Shown here piece after piece: positions 43,126 to 52,058 of a stretch of 64,000 nt of DNA (positions are counted from its first letter, which is position 1; the number at the start of each line of letters is the position of its first letter). The translations under genes were made by a program, and so were the position numbers. The stretch covers positions 1 to 64,000 of the forward strand of contig CAWFUF010000029.1 of NCBI GenBank assembly GCA_963818775.1, given 5' to 3'. The DNA is from JAMXLO01 sp963818775 (lineage in GTDB: Bacteria; Pseudomonadota; Alphaproteobacteria; Acetobacterales; Acetobacteraceae). Under the pieces are notes generated by a model, which ran no database searches, was not told the DNA's origin, and saw only the letters and a list, made by a program, of their open reading frames with translations.

Positions 43126-43908
43126 TTAGTCCTTGTAGTCCGGCTCCCGTTTGTCGAGCATCCGCTTCAGCGCATCGAAGTGCCACTGGTACGGCGGCCG
43201 GCCGCCGTACCCTTCGCCCTTGCGATAGGCCGCGAACGTCGCCTCGATCACATCGTCCGGCAGGAACCTCAACGGCCGCCCGCTCGACATGGCGAGAATC
43301 TGCACCTGCGCCACGCGCTCGGTGTAGTAGAGCAGATCATACGCCTCGGCGACCGACTTGCCTACCGTGGCAACGCCGTGGTTCGCCATCATCAGCACCT
43401 TCTTGTCGCCGATCACGCCGGCCAACCTTTCGCCCTCTTCCGGATCGATCGCCGGTCCGGCGTAGGTGTTGTCGTAGCCGGTCAGCATCATTATGCCGAG
43501 TTCGGTCTGGCCGATCGGCAGGATGCGCTGGTCCTCCAGCCGCGTCAGCGCACTGGCGTACGGCATGTGCGTGTGGAACACGGCGGCACCGTCGGGCAGC
43601 AGCCGGTGCATCGGTGCGTGGATGCAGTAGGCCGAGCGCTCGATCTCACCCTCACCGGCCAGCAGCGTTCCGTCGTAGCCAACCTCCATGAAGCAGCTCG
43701 CGGTCACCTCCGACCAGTGCAGCCCGAACGGGATCTGATAGTAGCGATCGCTGCGGCCGGGCACGCGCAGCGTCAGGTGATTGAAGATGCCCTCCTGGAA
43801 GTCGTGCATCACCGCCAGGCGATGCGCCGCCGCCAGATCCACCCGCGCCTGCCACTGCGTCGCGGCCACGTCGGTGTCCACATTCCGTTCGATAGATTCC
43901 AAAGGCAT
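43126..43908 (-). CDS. Class II aldolase/adducin-family protein
   Basis: A 260-residue metal-dependent class II aldolase-fold protein. MHDFQEGIFNHLTLRVPGRSDRYYQIPFGLHWSEVTAS is the N-terminal phosphate/substrate region. Zinc ligands are HTHMPYASAL, with the third His in LMMANHGVATVG. ATG 43908 with GGAGAAAAG upstream is preferred to the longer frame. Its stop lies five bases from that of the convergent hmgA-like gene. Family members include fuculose-phosphate aldolase and decarboxylases; the substrate is not determined. Confidence 0.9.
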   Translation of the reverse strand: MPLESIERNVDTDVAATQWQARVDLAAAHRLAVMHDFQEGIFNHLTLRVPGRSDRYYQIPFGLHWSEVTASCFMEVGYDGTLLAGEGEIERSAYCIHAPMHRLLPDGAAVFHTHMPYASALTRLEDQRILPIGQTELGIMMLTGYDNTYAGPAIDPEEGERLAGVIGDKKVLMMANHGVATVGKSVAEAYDLLYYTERVAQVQILAMSSGRPLRFLPDDVIEATFAAYRKGEGYGGRPPYQWHFDALKRMLDKREPDYKD

Positions 43909-44048
43909 CGATCTTTTCTCCTGCTGGCGGTGCTGCAACGCAGCATAAGGGCGCGTTAAGCCTTTGTCATCCTTGCCACCGCAGCTTGCATTACCTCAGA
44001 ATTCCGTTATGCCGCCGCCCGACAGTAGTACCGATGGGGAGGTGCGCG

Positions 44049-44792
44049 GTGAGCGGCGATGGCCAACCCGTGCTGATCGAGATCGCCGGACTGACCAAAC
44101 GTTTCGGCAGCTTCACTGCGGTCGACAACGTCACGTTTAACGTGTCGCGTGGCGAGGTACTGGGCTTTCTAGGGCCCAACGGCGCGGGCAAGTCCACCAC
44201 TATGCGCATGCTGGCGGGGTTCATGATCCCGACCGCTGGGACCGCGCGCATCTGCGGCCACGACGTGCAGAGCGACGGCGTGGCGGCGCGGCGCGTCCTG
44301 GGCTTCCTGCCGGAAGGCGCGCCGACCTATCCCGAGATGACGGTCGCCGGATTTCTGACGTTCTGCGCCAAGGTGCGCGGCTTCGTCGGCAAGGACCTGA
44401 CGCAGCGCTTCGAGCATGCCGTGGAGCTCACCCGGCTCGGCGGCGTGTTGTTGCAGCCGGTGGAGACGCTGTCGAAAGGCTTCAAGCGCCGCGTCGGTCT
44501 GGCGCAGGCGCTGCTGCACGATCCACCAGTATTGGTGCTGGACGAACCGACCGATGGCCTGGACCCGAACCAGAAGCACGAGGCGCGCAGCCTGATCGCA
44601 CAGATGGCACCGCAGAAGGCGATCGTGATTTCGACGCATATACTTGAGGAGGTCGACGCGGTGTGCACGCGTGCGATCATTATCGCGGCGGGGCGTGTGG
44701 TGGCGGATGCAACGCCGGCGGAGCTGCAGAGCAAGCATCCATCGGGCAAGCTGGATGACGTCTTCCGGCAATTGACGATGGAGGCCGCGTGA
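44049..44792 (+). CDS. ABC transporter ATP-binding protein (GldA-like)
   Basis: A 247-residue ABC-2-type ATPase. Walker A is GPNGAGKSTT, Q-loop in LGFLPEGAPTYPEMTV, a signature variant TLSKGFKRRVGLAQAL, Walker B VLVLDEPTDGLDP, and the H-loop ISTHILEEV. It belongs to the GldA/CcmA-type group. GTG 44049 lies just after GGGGAGG; further upstream starts are possible. First gene of an operon with the permease, GldG-like, DUF4340 and NUDIX genes. The repeat at 44795 separates it from the permease. Confidence 0.92.
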   Translation: MSGDGQPVLIEIAGLTKRFGSFTAVDNVTFNVSRGEVLGFLGPNGAGKSTTMRMLAGFMIPTAGTARICGHDVQSDGVAARRVLGFLPEGAPTYPEMTVAGFLTFCAKVRGFVGKDLTQRFEHAVELTRLGGVLLQPVETLSKGFKRRVGLAQALLHDPPVLVLDEPTDGLDPNQKHEARSLIAQMAPQKAIVISTHILEEVDAVCTRAIIIAAGRVVADATPAELQSKHPSGKLDDVFRQLTMEAA

Positions 44793-44794
44793 CG

Positions 44795-44838
44795 CGCCCC
44801 CTCCCCCCAACCTCCTCCCGCAAGGGGAGGGGGAGGAC
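44795..44838. repeat. Dispersed C/G-rich palindromic repeat, family 1, copy 2
   Basis: CCCCCTCCCCCCAACCTC then CTCCC-GCAAG-GGGAG and a purine tail, in the 74-base gap between the ABC ATPase and its permease. The hairpin could attenuate or protect the mRNA within the operon. Confidence 0.7.
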
Positions 44839-44866
44839 GAATTACACCCTTCAGGAGGGGTAGAGC

Positions 44867-45598
44867 GTGCGCAACGTCTTCATCATCGCGGGACGCGAAC
44901 TTGGCGGCTACTTCGCAACGCCCGTCGCATCGGTATTCATCGTGATCTTCCTCGTCCTGCAAGGCGCACTCACATTCAACCTCGGCGGCTTCTTCGATCG
45001 CGGACAGGCCGACCTGAACCCGTTCTTCACCTTCATCCCATGGGTATTCCTGCTGCTGGTCCCTGCGATCACCATGCGCCTCTGGGCCGAGGAGCGCCGG
45101 CTCGGCACCATCGAGCTGCTGCTGACCTTGCCGATCACGCAGACCGAGGCCGTGCTCGGGAAATTCCTCGCCGCATGGGCGTTCTGCGCCATCGCGCTGA
45201 TCCTGACCTTTCCGTTTATCATCACGGTCAACATCCTTGGCCAACCGGACAACGGCGTGATCGCATCGGGCTATGTCGGCGCATTACTGGTCGCCGGCGC
45301 ATTTCTCTCGGTTGGCGCTGCACTCTCGGCGCTGACCAAGAACCAGGTGATCGCCTTCGTCCTCGGCGTCGCGGTCTGCTTCGTGTTCGCCGTCGCATCC
45401 TACCCGGTGGTCACCGATTTTCTGTCACGCAACACGCCGGCGCTAGCCGAAATCGCGCGGCGCATCGCGGTGATCGACCGCTTTCAGGATTTCACCCGCG
45501 GCGTGGTCAGCCTGCGCGACCTCATCTTCTTCGCCACCTTCATCGCCTTCTGGCTGTTCCTCAATGCCGTGATCGTCGAACAGCGGAAGGCGGATTGA
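44867..45598 (+). CDS. ABC-2-type transporter permease (GldF-like)
   Basis: A 243-residue inner-membrane permease with six hydrophobic segments. RNVFIIAGRELGGYFATPVASVFIVIFLVL opens it and the family signature is MRLWAEERRLGTIELLLTLPITQTEAVLGKFLAAW. GTG 44867 follows AGGAGG at eight bases. The next gene begins four bases after its stop. Together with the ATPase it forms the transporter core to which the GldG- and DUF4340-type proteins are presumably attached. Confidence 0.92.
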   Translation: MRNVFIIAGRELGGYFATPVASVFIVIFLVLQGALTFNLGGFFDRGQADLNPFFTFIPWVFLLLVPAITMRLWAEERRLGTIELLLTLPITQTEAVLGKFLAAWAFCAIALILTFPFIITVNILGQPDNGVIASGYVGALLVAGAFLSVGAALSALTKNQVIAFVLGVAVCFVFAVASYPVVTDFLSRNTPALAEIARRIAVIDRFQDFTRGVVSLRDLIFFATFIAFWLFLNAVIVEQRKAD

Positions 45599-45602
45599 CG
45601 TC

Positions 45603-47519
45603 ATGCGCCGCCGCATCTGGTTCTCCATCATCGGTGTGATCGCCGTCGCCGCGATTGCAATCGGCATCAATATGTTCGCCGACGCACGACTGGCGAACCT
45701 GCACGTCGATCTGACTCGCGGCCACATCTACACGCTGTCCGACGGCACGCGGAAGATTCTGGCCGACCTCAAGGAACCGATCACGCTGCGCCTGTTCTAC
45801 TCGCGCCGCCTCGGCAGCACCGTGCCGGTGTACGGCGCCTACGCCGACCACGTGCGCGAGATGCTGGGCGAATACGCCGCGGTCTCCGGCGGCAAGGTGC
45901 GCCTGGAGTTCTACGATCCCGAACCGTTCAGCGATACCGAGGACCGCGCGCTGTCATACGGCCTTCAGGGCGTGCCGCTCGATCAGGGCGGCGTGCAGGT
46001 CTACTTCGGCCTGGCCGGCAGCAACCTGGAAGACGATGAACGGACCATCGCCTTCTTCCAGCCGGAGCGCGAGCGCTTCCTGGAATACGATCTGACAAAG
46101 CTGATCTACGACCTGTCGAACCCGAAGCGACCGGTGATCGGAGTGATGTCGTCGCTGCCGCTGGACGGCGATCCGCGCGCGATGATGATGGCGATGCGCG
46201 GCCAGCCCGCCGCGGGCGGTCAGCCCTATGCCTCGACGACGCTGCTGCGGCAGACCAACCAGGTGAAGACCGTCGCCACCGACGCGCAGCTGATCGATCC
46301 CGACATCCAGGTGCTGCTGGTCGCCGAGGCGCAGAACCTGTCGGACGCCACGCTGTATGCGATCGACCAATTCGTCATGCGCGGCGGCCGGCTGATGGTG
46401 ATGGTCGATCCCTGGAGCGAGGCGATGGCCGCCACTCCCTCGCCCACCGGCATGCCGCCGTCCGATACCAGCTCGAATTTGAAGAAACTGTTCGACGCCT
46501 GGGGCATCGAGTTCGATCCCACCAAGGTGGTCGGCGATCTCACCGGGGCGTGGCGCGTGCGCGCCAATGCAAATGACGAAGTGCAGGCGGTGAACTATGT
46601 CGCCTGGTTCAACATCCGTGACGGCATCAATCACAATGACCCCGCGACCGCTGACCTCCAGCAGGTCACGGTCGCGTCTGCCGGTTCGATCAGCAAGGCA
46701 CCGAACTCCTCGATCGACTTCACGCCGCTGCTGACCAGCAGCCCTCGATCGGGTGAGATACCGGTGGATGAGGTCAAGATGCCGGATCCCGCCAAGGTAC
46801 TGGCGGACTTCAAGCCGTCGGGCGGCCCGCGCGTGATCGCGGCCCGTATCCACGGCGTCTTGAAATCCGCGTTCACCGGACCACCGGAACTGGCGAAAGA
46901 CCAGAAGCGGCCTGAGAACTTCCCTGCCCACAAGGCGCAGACCGATGGTCCCGCCAATCTCGTCGTGGTTTCCGACAGCGACATCCTGGCCGACCGGTTC
47001 TGGGTGCGGGTCTCCGACTTCTTCGGCCAGCAGACAGCGATGCCGTTCAGCGACAACGGTCCCTTCGTCGCCAACCTGATCGGCACGCTCGCCGGTGGCG
47101 ACGCCCTGATCGGATTGCGCTCGCGTGGCGACAGCAACCATCCGTTCATCCTGATCAACCAGATGCAGGGCGAGGCGGAAGCCAGGTTCCGCCAGACCGA
47201 GCAGACGCTCCAGAAGCATCTGGACGACACAGAGAAGCAGTTGAGCACGCTGCGCCAAGGGCCCACTGGCACCGATCAGGCCAACGCGCAGGCGGTGATC
47301 ACGCCGGAGCAGCGCACCGCCATCGACGCCGCGCGCAAGGACATCGTCGATACGCGACAGCAGTTGCGTGCTGTGCAGTACGATCTGAACCGTGACATCT
47401 CGCGGGTCGAGACCGAGCTTCGCGTGTTCAACATCGTGCTCGTACCGGCGGTGCTGGTGATCGTGGCGATCGTGCTCGGTGTCATGCGCAGCCGCCGCCG
47501 CGCGAGGGCAAGGGCATGA
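45603..47519 (+). CDS. GldG-family ABC transporter auxiliary protein
   Basis: A 638-residue membrane-anchored protein. One N-terminal transmembrane segment (IWFSIIGVIAVAAIAIGIN) precedes VDLTRGHIYTLSDGTRKIL and a large periplasmic ABC_transp_aux (GldG) domain (PITLRLFYSRRLGSTVPVYGAYADHVREML). Near the end is a coiled coil (RFRQTEQTLQKHLDDTEKQL), then a C-terminal transmembrane helix (VLVPAVLVIVAIVLGVM) and a basic tail. Four-base overlap (ATGA) with the DUF4340 gene. GldG belongs to the gliding-motility ABC complex of Bacteroidetes; in Proteobacteria the role is not established. Confidence 0.9.
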   Translation: MRRRIWFSIIGVIAVAAIAIGINMFADARLANLHVDLTRGHIYTLSDGTRKILADLKEPITLRLFYSRRLGSTVPVYGAYADHVREMLGEYAAVSGGKVRLEFYDPEPFSDTEDRALSYGLQGVPLDQGGVQVYFGLAGSNLEDDERTIAFFQPERERFLEYDLTKLIYDLSNPKRPVIGVMSSLPLDGDPRAMMMAMRGQPAAGGQPYASTTLLRQTNQVKTVATDAQLIDPDIQVLLVAEAQNLSDATLYAIDQFVMRGGRLMVMVDPWSEAMAATPSPTGMPPSDTSSNLKKLFDAWGIEFDPTKVVGDLTGAWRVRANANDEVQAVNYVAWFNIRDGINHNDPATADLQQVTVASAGSISKAPNSSIDFTPLLTSSPRSGEIPVDEVKMPDPAKVLADFKPSGGPRVIAARIHGVLKSAFTGPPELAKDQKRPENFPAHKAQTDGPANLVVVSDSDILADRFWVRVSDFFGQQTAMPFSDNGPFVANLIGTLAGGDALIGLRSRGDSNHPFILINQMQGEAEARFRQTEQTLQKHLDDTEKQLSTLRQGPTGTDQANAQAVITPEQRTAIDAARKDIVDTRQQLRAVQYDLNRDISRVETELRVFNIVLVPAVLVIVAIVLGVMRSRRRARARA

Positions 47520-48565
47520 GACCCCGCACCCTCCTTGCACTCGTCGCCATCGGGATCGTCGCCATTGTCGGCGGTTGGTATTTTGGCACCGCCCAGCAGC
47601 CTGGCGAGCAACGGGCCTACAACCAAGGCCGGCTCATGTTCCCCGGTCTCGCGCAGAAGCTGCAGGATGCCGCGCGGGTCGAGATCAGTCATCAGGGCAA
47701 GACCACCGCCATCGTGAAGCACGGCGACACATGGGGTCTCGAGGACCGCGGTGGCTATGCGGTCCAGGCGAGCAAACTGCGTGGCATGCTGACCGCGCTC
47801 ACCGAGTTGCGGCTGGTCGAACAGCGCACCGCCGATCCCGAGCAGTTCAGTCGCCTCGGTCTCGAAGACCCGAACGGCAAGACCGCCAATTCGAACCTGC
47901 TGCGCGTGCTCGACGCGTCAGGCAGGCCGATCGTCGCGCTGATCGTCGGCCATCGTCGCGTGCGGACGCAGGGAAATGTGCCGGAGCAGGTCTATGTGCG
48001 TCGGCCTGACGATAACCAGACCTGGCTCGCGGAGGGCAGCCTGCAGGTCGACGCTGATCCGCAGCTCTGGCTTGAGCGCGACATCATGAATATCGACCAC
48101 GGACGCATCGCCAGTGTTGCAGTGACCCACGGCGATGAGAAGATCGACATGGTGCTCGACGGCCAGAAGCTGGTGTTGAAGACGCCGGCGGATCATCCCC
48201 CGGTCGATGACTACAAACTCGATGACGTCGATCGAGGGCTGGAGCTGCTGACATTCCAGGACGTGCAGACCGACAAGCAGCCGGTCGGCGACAAGATCGG
48301 CCAATCGGTGTACACCACAAACGACGGGCTGGCGGTGACGGCGACGGTGTTCAAGGACGACAAGGACATCTGGGCGCGCTTCGCCGCCACCGGAAGCGAC
48401 AAGACCAAGGACGAGGCGGACAAATTGAACGCACGGCTGGCTGGGTGGACCTATCAGCTCGGGGCCTGGAAGCAGAAGGCGCTGGTGCCGTCGCTCGATG
48501 ACCTGAAGGCGCCGCCGCCGGAGAAGCCCGCCGCCAACCCGCCTGCCGAAGCACCCAAGCAGTGA
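47516..48565 (+). CDS. DUF4340-domain protein
   Basis: A 349-residue protein with an N-terminal signal anchor (LLALVAIGIVAIVGGWYFG) and a DUF4340 periplasmic domain: VEISHQGKTTAIVKHGDTWGLEDRGGYAVQASKLRGMLTALTELRLVEQRT and further strand repeats. A Pro/Lys-rich tail ends at 48565. It overlaps the GldG-like gene by four bases and the NUDIX gene by four bases (GTGA), so all are coupled. DUF4340 proteins are found almost always beside GldG-type ABC operons and are presumed subunits. Confidence 0.9.
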   Translation: MRPRTLLALVAIGIVAIVGGWYFGTAQQPGEQRAYNQGRLMFPGLAQKLQDAARVEISHQGKTTAIVKHGDTWGLEDRGGYAVQASKLRGMLTALTELRLVEQRTADPEQFSRLGLEDPNGKTANSNLLRVLDASGRPIVALIVGHRRVRTQGNVPEQVYVRRPDDNQTWLAEGSLQVDADPQLWLERDIMNIDHGRIASVAVTHGDEKIDMVLDGQKLVLKTPADHPPVDDYKLDDVDRGLELLTFQDVQTDKQPVGDKIGQSVYTTNDGLAVTATVFKDDKDIWARFAATGSDKTKDEADKLNARLAGWTYQLGAWKQKALVPSLDDLKAPPPEKPAANPPAEAPKQ

Positions 48566-48993
48566 GCGATCGCGAATATCCCGCCCGGCCGATCGTCGGG
48601 ATCGGGATCGTGGTCATCAAGGATGACACCGTTCTGCTGGTTCGCCGCGGTAAGCCGCCCAATGTCGGCGCGTGGACACTGCCAGGCGGTGCACAGGAGC
48701 TTGGCGAGACGGCCGAGGAGGCCGCGCGCCGCGAATTGCTGGAGGAGACGGGCCTCGAAGTGGATTCGCTGCACTTCGCCGCCACGGTGGACAATATCCG
48801 CCGCGACGCATCAGGACGCGTGCGCTTCCACTACACGATCATCGACTTCGCGACCCGCTGGGCTGCCGGCGAGCCGGTCGCCGCGACCGATGTCACCGAG
48901 GCAGCGTGGGCTAAGCTGGATGATCTGGAGGCGTACAACTTGTGGAGTGAAGCCCACAGAGTGATCGCGATCGCGCGAAGATTGGTGGGATAA
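48562..48993 (+). CDS. NUDIX hydrolase
   Basis: A 143-residue cytoplasmic Nudix hydrolase. The Nudix box GGAQELGETAEEAARRELLEETGLEV fits G-x5-E-x7-REU-x-EE-x-GU, preceded by VGIGIVVIKDDTVLLVRRGKPPNVGAWTLPGG. GTG 48562 overlaps the DUF4340 stop (GTGA). Last gene of the ABC operon; whether it serves the transporter or just travels with it is unclear. Resembles ADP-ribose/NADH-type pyrophosphatases in length. Confidence 0.92.
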   Translation: MSDREYPARPIVGIGIVVIKDDTVLLVRRGKPPNVGAWTLPGGAQELGETAEEAARRELLEETGLEVDSLHFAATVDNIRRDASGRVRFHYTIIDFATRWAAGEPVAATDVTEAAWAKLDDLEAYNLWSEAHRVIAIARRLVG

Positions 48994-49102
48994 TCGCTGC
49001 GACAGCGTCACCACTCCTCAACACTGTGATTCACTTGCCCGCAGCCAAGCGCGATGGCTTTCGAGTTGCCGCACCAACAGGCATTCAGGAACGTCACACA
49101 GA

Positions 49103-50188
49103 ATGTCATCCGCCGAGGGCCTCGAAACGATGCGCGACCCCATCAAGCGAGTCCGCCGTACAAGCGATGGTGCACTCCGCGCGATGGTGGGCATGGGCAC
49201 CGCGATACTCGTGGTAGCTGCTTTGGGGATTGCCCAGCCCGTCTTCGCGCCACTGACTTTCGCGCTGTTCATCATCGCGATCGTCTGGCCGTTGCAGGCA
49301 CGGCTGCAGGCGCTGCTTCCGAAGCTCGTTGCTCTCGCGATCAGCGTGCTCGCGACCATCGTGGTCATCGGCGCATTCGCCTGGACGATCACCTGGGCCT
49401 TCAGCAGGGTCGGTCGCTACATCGTCACCGACGCTGCCCGGTTCCAGCTTCTCTACAACCAGATGGCCGATTGGCTCGCAGGGCATGGCATCGTGGTCGA
49501 GAGCCTCTGGGCCGAGCATTTCAACGTCGGCTGGGTGCTCCGAGCCTTCCAGGAGATCACCACGAGGATAAACGGCACGCTGAGCTTCTCGCTCATTGTA
49601 CTGATCTACGTCATTTTGGGCCTCATGGAAGTGGACGACGCGGCCCGCAGGCTTCGCGGCATGAAGAACCAGGAGGCCGGACGGGTAATGCTGACCGGGG
49701 GCTCCCTGACCGCCGCGAAATTCCGGCGCTACCTTCTGGTCCGCACCCTGATGAGCGTCGTGACGGGTTTCCTGGTGTGGGGTTTCATCTCGCTTTGCGG
49801 ACTTCCGCTCGCGCAAGAATGGGGCGTGATCGCCTTCGCACTCAACTACATTCCGTTCATCGGCCCATTGGTCGCAACGGTTCTGCCGACACTCTTTGCC
49901 ATCGCGCAATTCGAAGCCTGGCAGAATGCGATCCTGGTCTTCGGATGTCTGAACCTGATTCAGTTCCTGGTCGGCAGCTACCTCGAGCCACGGATCGCCG
50001 GCAGCGTTCTTTCGATGTCGCCGTTCATGGTGCTGTTCGCCGTGTTCTTCTGGACCTTCCTGTGGGGCATCGCCGGCGCGTTCATCGGCGTTCCCATTGT
50101 TATCGCAGTCCTGACCATCTGCGAACAGAATGCGTCGAGTCGTTGGGTTGCGGAGGTGTTCGGAGCGCCCGCTGCCGCGCGGGACTGA
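49103..50188 (+). CDS. AI-2E family transporter
   Basis: A 361-residue polytopic membrane protein of the AI-2E (TqsA/PerM) family. About eight transmembrane segments; family landmarks include FALFIIAIVWPLQARLQALLPKLVAL, VWGFISLCGLPLAQEWGVIAFALNYIPFIGPLVATVLP and SYLEPRIAGSVLSMSPFMVLFAVFFWTFLWG. A cytoplasmic or periplasmic segment (about 95-200) lies between TM3 and TM4. Start ATG 49103; ATG 49130 is the alternative, both with weak ribosome-binding sites. Followed 23 bases later by the metallophosphoesterase gene. Confidence 0.9.
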   Translation: MSSAEGLETMRDPIKRVRRTSDGALRAMVGMGTAILVVAALGIAQPVFAPLTFALFIIAIVWPLQARLQALLPKLVALAISVLATIVVIGAFAWTITWAFSRVGRYIVTDAARFQLLYNQMADWLAGHGIVVESLWAEHFNVGWVLRAFQEITTRINGTLSFSLIVLIYVILGLMEVDDAARRLRGMKNQEAGRVMLTGGSLTAAKFRRYLLVRTLMSVVTGFLVWGFISLCGLPLAQEWGVIAFALNYIPFIGPLVATVLPTLFAIAQFEAWQNAILVFGCLNLIQFLVGSYLEPRIAGSVLSMSPFMVLFAVFFWTFLWGIAGAFIGVPIVIAVLTICEQNASSRWVAEVFGAPAAARD

Positions 50189-50211
50189 CGAGCGCCTTGC
50201 AGGAGACACCG

Positions 50212-51963
50212 ATGACACCGATCCTCGATCCGCGAAACGGCGACATCGAGGACGATGCTTCCAGCACCAAGAAGCGATCGATGCTCTCGCTGGCGGGTAG
50301 CCTGCTCGCGGAGATCAGCCTTCCGAAGCTCGCAATCGCCTGGATGCTGCTGATCGGCTTTCCCGGCCTTCTGCTCGGCGCTGCGCCGCTTCTGGTGTCG
50401 ATCTGGATCGCCGCGGTCTGGTCCCATGCCGCGAACATCTTTTACGAGATTCTGCCGGTGCTGTTGCTTCCGCCGCTCATGGCAATTGGCTGGTTCGCGG
50501 GCCGACCGCTGCTGCGGCTCGCCGAAAGCAGCTTCTGGTCATTGAATGCACTGGCTGTGCAGCCCGCCTATATCGTGTTTCGCGAGGGCATTCGGCATCT
50601 TGCCGAGTCGCTGCTTGCGTCGCGGATGAGCGATGCCCGGCGTGGCTCCATTCGCGCCGGTGCTGCGGCGGCCTCGGGCCTCCTGATCTGCGGGCTCGGC
50701 TTCGGCATCATCATCCTGGTGTGGCCCGCGACCCGATGGATCGGCAGCCTGGCGGATCTTACGCCGCTGCACCGGCCAGTGCTCGTAGTGCTGGCGAACA
50801 GTGTCGTGCTCGTCTGTGGGTATTTTGCGACGGCGGCGCTGATCTGGGGCGTTGCCGATGCGACCATGGCCCAGCCGCGGGATTTTCACGACTTTTCCGC
50901 GGCGACGGCTGGCGACCGGACCTGGCGCGTCGCGCACCTGTCGGACATCCATACGGTCGGCGAGCGCTACGGATTTCGCATCGAGAGCGGAAGGTCTGGC
51001 GCACGTGGCAATGAGCGACTCAAGCAGACGCTGGCGCGGTTGAATGAGATCCATGCAGCGCATCCGCTGGATATTATTTTGATAACAGGAGACCTGACCG
51101 ATGCCGGTCGCTCGGCGGAGTGGGTCGAGTTCTTCGCTGCCTTGGCCGCTTACCCGCGGATTGCCGACCTGGTGATCGCGCTGCCAGGCAACCACGACGT
51201 CAATGTGGTGGACCGCGCGAGTCCCGCCCGAATGGACCTGCCGACGAGTCCCATGAAGCGCCTGCGTCAGGTCCGGACGATCTCCGCACTCGGAATGCTG
51301 CAAGGTTCGCGGCTCCATGTCGTGGAGAGCAGCGCGGGTAAACTTGGCGACACGTTGGCCGATGCGCTGAAATGGCACGGTGGCGACATGGCCGCCTTCG
51401 CCGACAAGGGATCGCTGCGCCTGTCGCGATCCTTGGCCGGACTGTGGGCGACGATCTTTCCGATGGTCATGCCACCTGCCACGGACGATGGGCTCGGTGT
51501 CATCGTGCTGAACTCCAACGCCGAGACACATTTCTCGTTTACCAATGCGTTGGGCCTGGTATCTGCCGAACAGGCGCGTGCTCTTGCAGTTGCCATCAGA
51601 CAATACCCGCGTGCCTGCTGGATCGTCGCTCTGCATCACCACGTCATCGAATATCCCAAGCCAGCAAAGGCATTGTCGGAGCGCATCGGGACGGCACTCA
51701 TCAACGGCAGCTGGTTCATCCGTCGGTTGCAGGATCTGGCCAACCACGCCGTGATCATGCACGGTCATCGACATATCGATTGGATCGGGGACTGCGGCGG
51801 CCTCCTGATTGTTTCCGCCCCTTCCCCCGTCATGGAGCCAATCGATTGTCTGGAGACCTACTTCTACGTCCACACTCTTGCCGTTGGATCGGATGAACGG
51901 CTCAAGCTGCTGGCTCCTGAGCGGATCAACGTACGCGGTCAGCCGGTAGCCAACGAAGAATGA
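50212..51963 (+). CDS. Membrane-anchored metallophosphoesterase
   Basis: A 583-residue protein. The N-terminal 230 residues contain about four hydrophobic helices (WMLLIGFPGLLLGAAPLLVSIWIAAVW, LLICGLGFGIIILVW and others). The rest is a calcineurin-like phosphoesterase with all five motifs: HLSDIH, ITGDLTDAG, LPGNHDV, VALHHH and MHGHRHIDW. Metals are probably Mn or Fe/Zn. ATG 50212 follows AGGAGA at nine bases. In operon with the AI-2E transporter. The substrate (nucleotide, phospholipid or phosphoprotein) is unknown. Confidence 0.9.
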   Translation: MTPILDPRNGDIEDDASSTKKRSMLSLAGSLLAEISLPKLAIAWMLLIGFPGLLLGAAPLLVSIWIAAVWSHAANIFYEILPVLLLPPLMAIGWFAGRPLLRLAESSFWSLNALAVQPAYIVFREGIRHLAESLLASRMSDARRGSIRAGAAAASGLLICGLGFGIIILVWPATRWIGSLADLTPLHRPVLVVLANSVVLVCGYFATAALIWGVADATMAQPRDFHDFSAATAGDRTWRVAHLSDIHTVGERYGFRIESGRSGARGNERLKQTLARLNEIHAAHPLDIILITGDLTDAGRSAEWVEFFAALAAYPRIADLVIALPGNHDVNVVDRASPARMDLPTSPMKRLRQVRTISALGMLQGSRLHVVESSAGKLGDTLADALKWHGGDMAAFADKGSLRLSRSLAGLWATIFPMVMPPATDDGLGVIVLNSNAETHFSFTNALGLVSAEQARALAVAIRQYPRACWIVALHHHVIEYPKPAKALSERIGTALINGSWFIRRLQDLANHAVIMHGHRHIDWIGDCGGLLIVSAPSPVMEPIDCLETYFYVHTLAVGSDERLKLLAPERINVRGQPVANEE

Positions 51964-52000
51964 ATGTGATGCCACTGGTCTTTGTCGACTGCATCAAATC

Positions 52001-52040
52001 AAGACGTGGATGGCCGGCCTCGCGCCGGCCATGACAACGG
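52001..52040. repeat. Dispersed palindromic repeat, family 2, copy 3
   Basis: GACGTGGATGGCCGGCC-TCG-CGCCGGCCATGAC, inverted relative to the copy at 24489. The arms ATGGCCGG and CCGGCCAT are identical to copy 1. Lies between the phosphoesterase and the convergent HAD-family gene. Confidence 0.7.
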
Positions 52041-52058
52041 GAGGTGCCGCAGCATGCC

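Noticed and set aside
45954..47540. Long minus-strand open frame (528 residues)
   Set aside because: It mirrors the GldG-like gene on the plus strand. It is rich in His/Arg/Gly with no motif, no start signal, and the opposite strand has clear homology and coupling.
49054..50211. Plus-strand extension upstream of the metallophosphoesterase
   Set aside because: It overlaps the AI-2E transporter in another frame and has no homology; ATG 50212 has a good ribosome-binding site.
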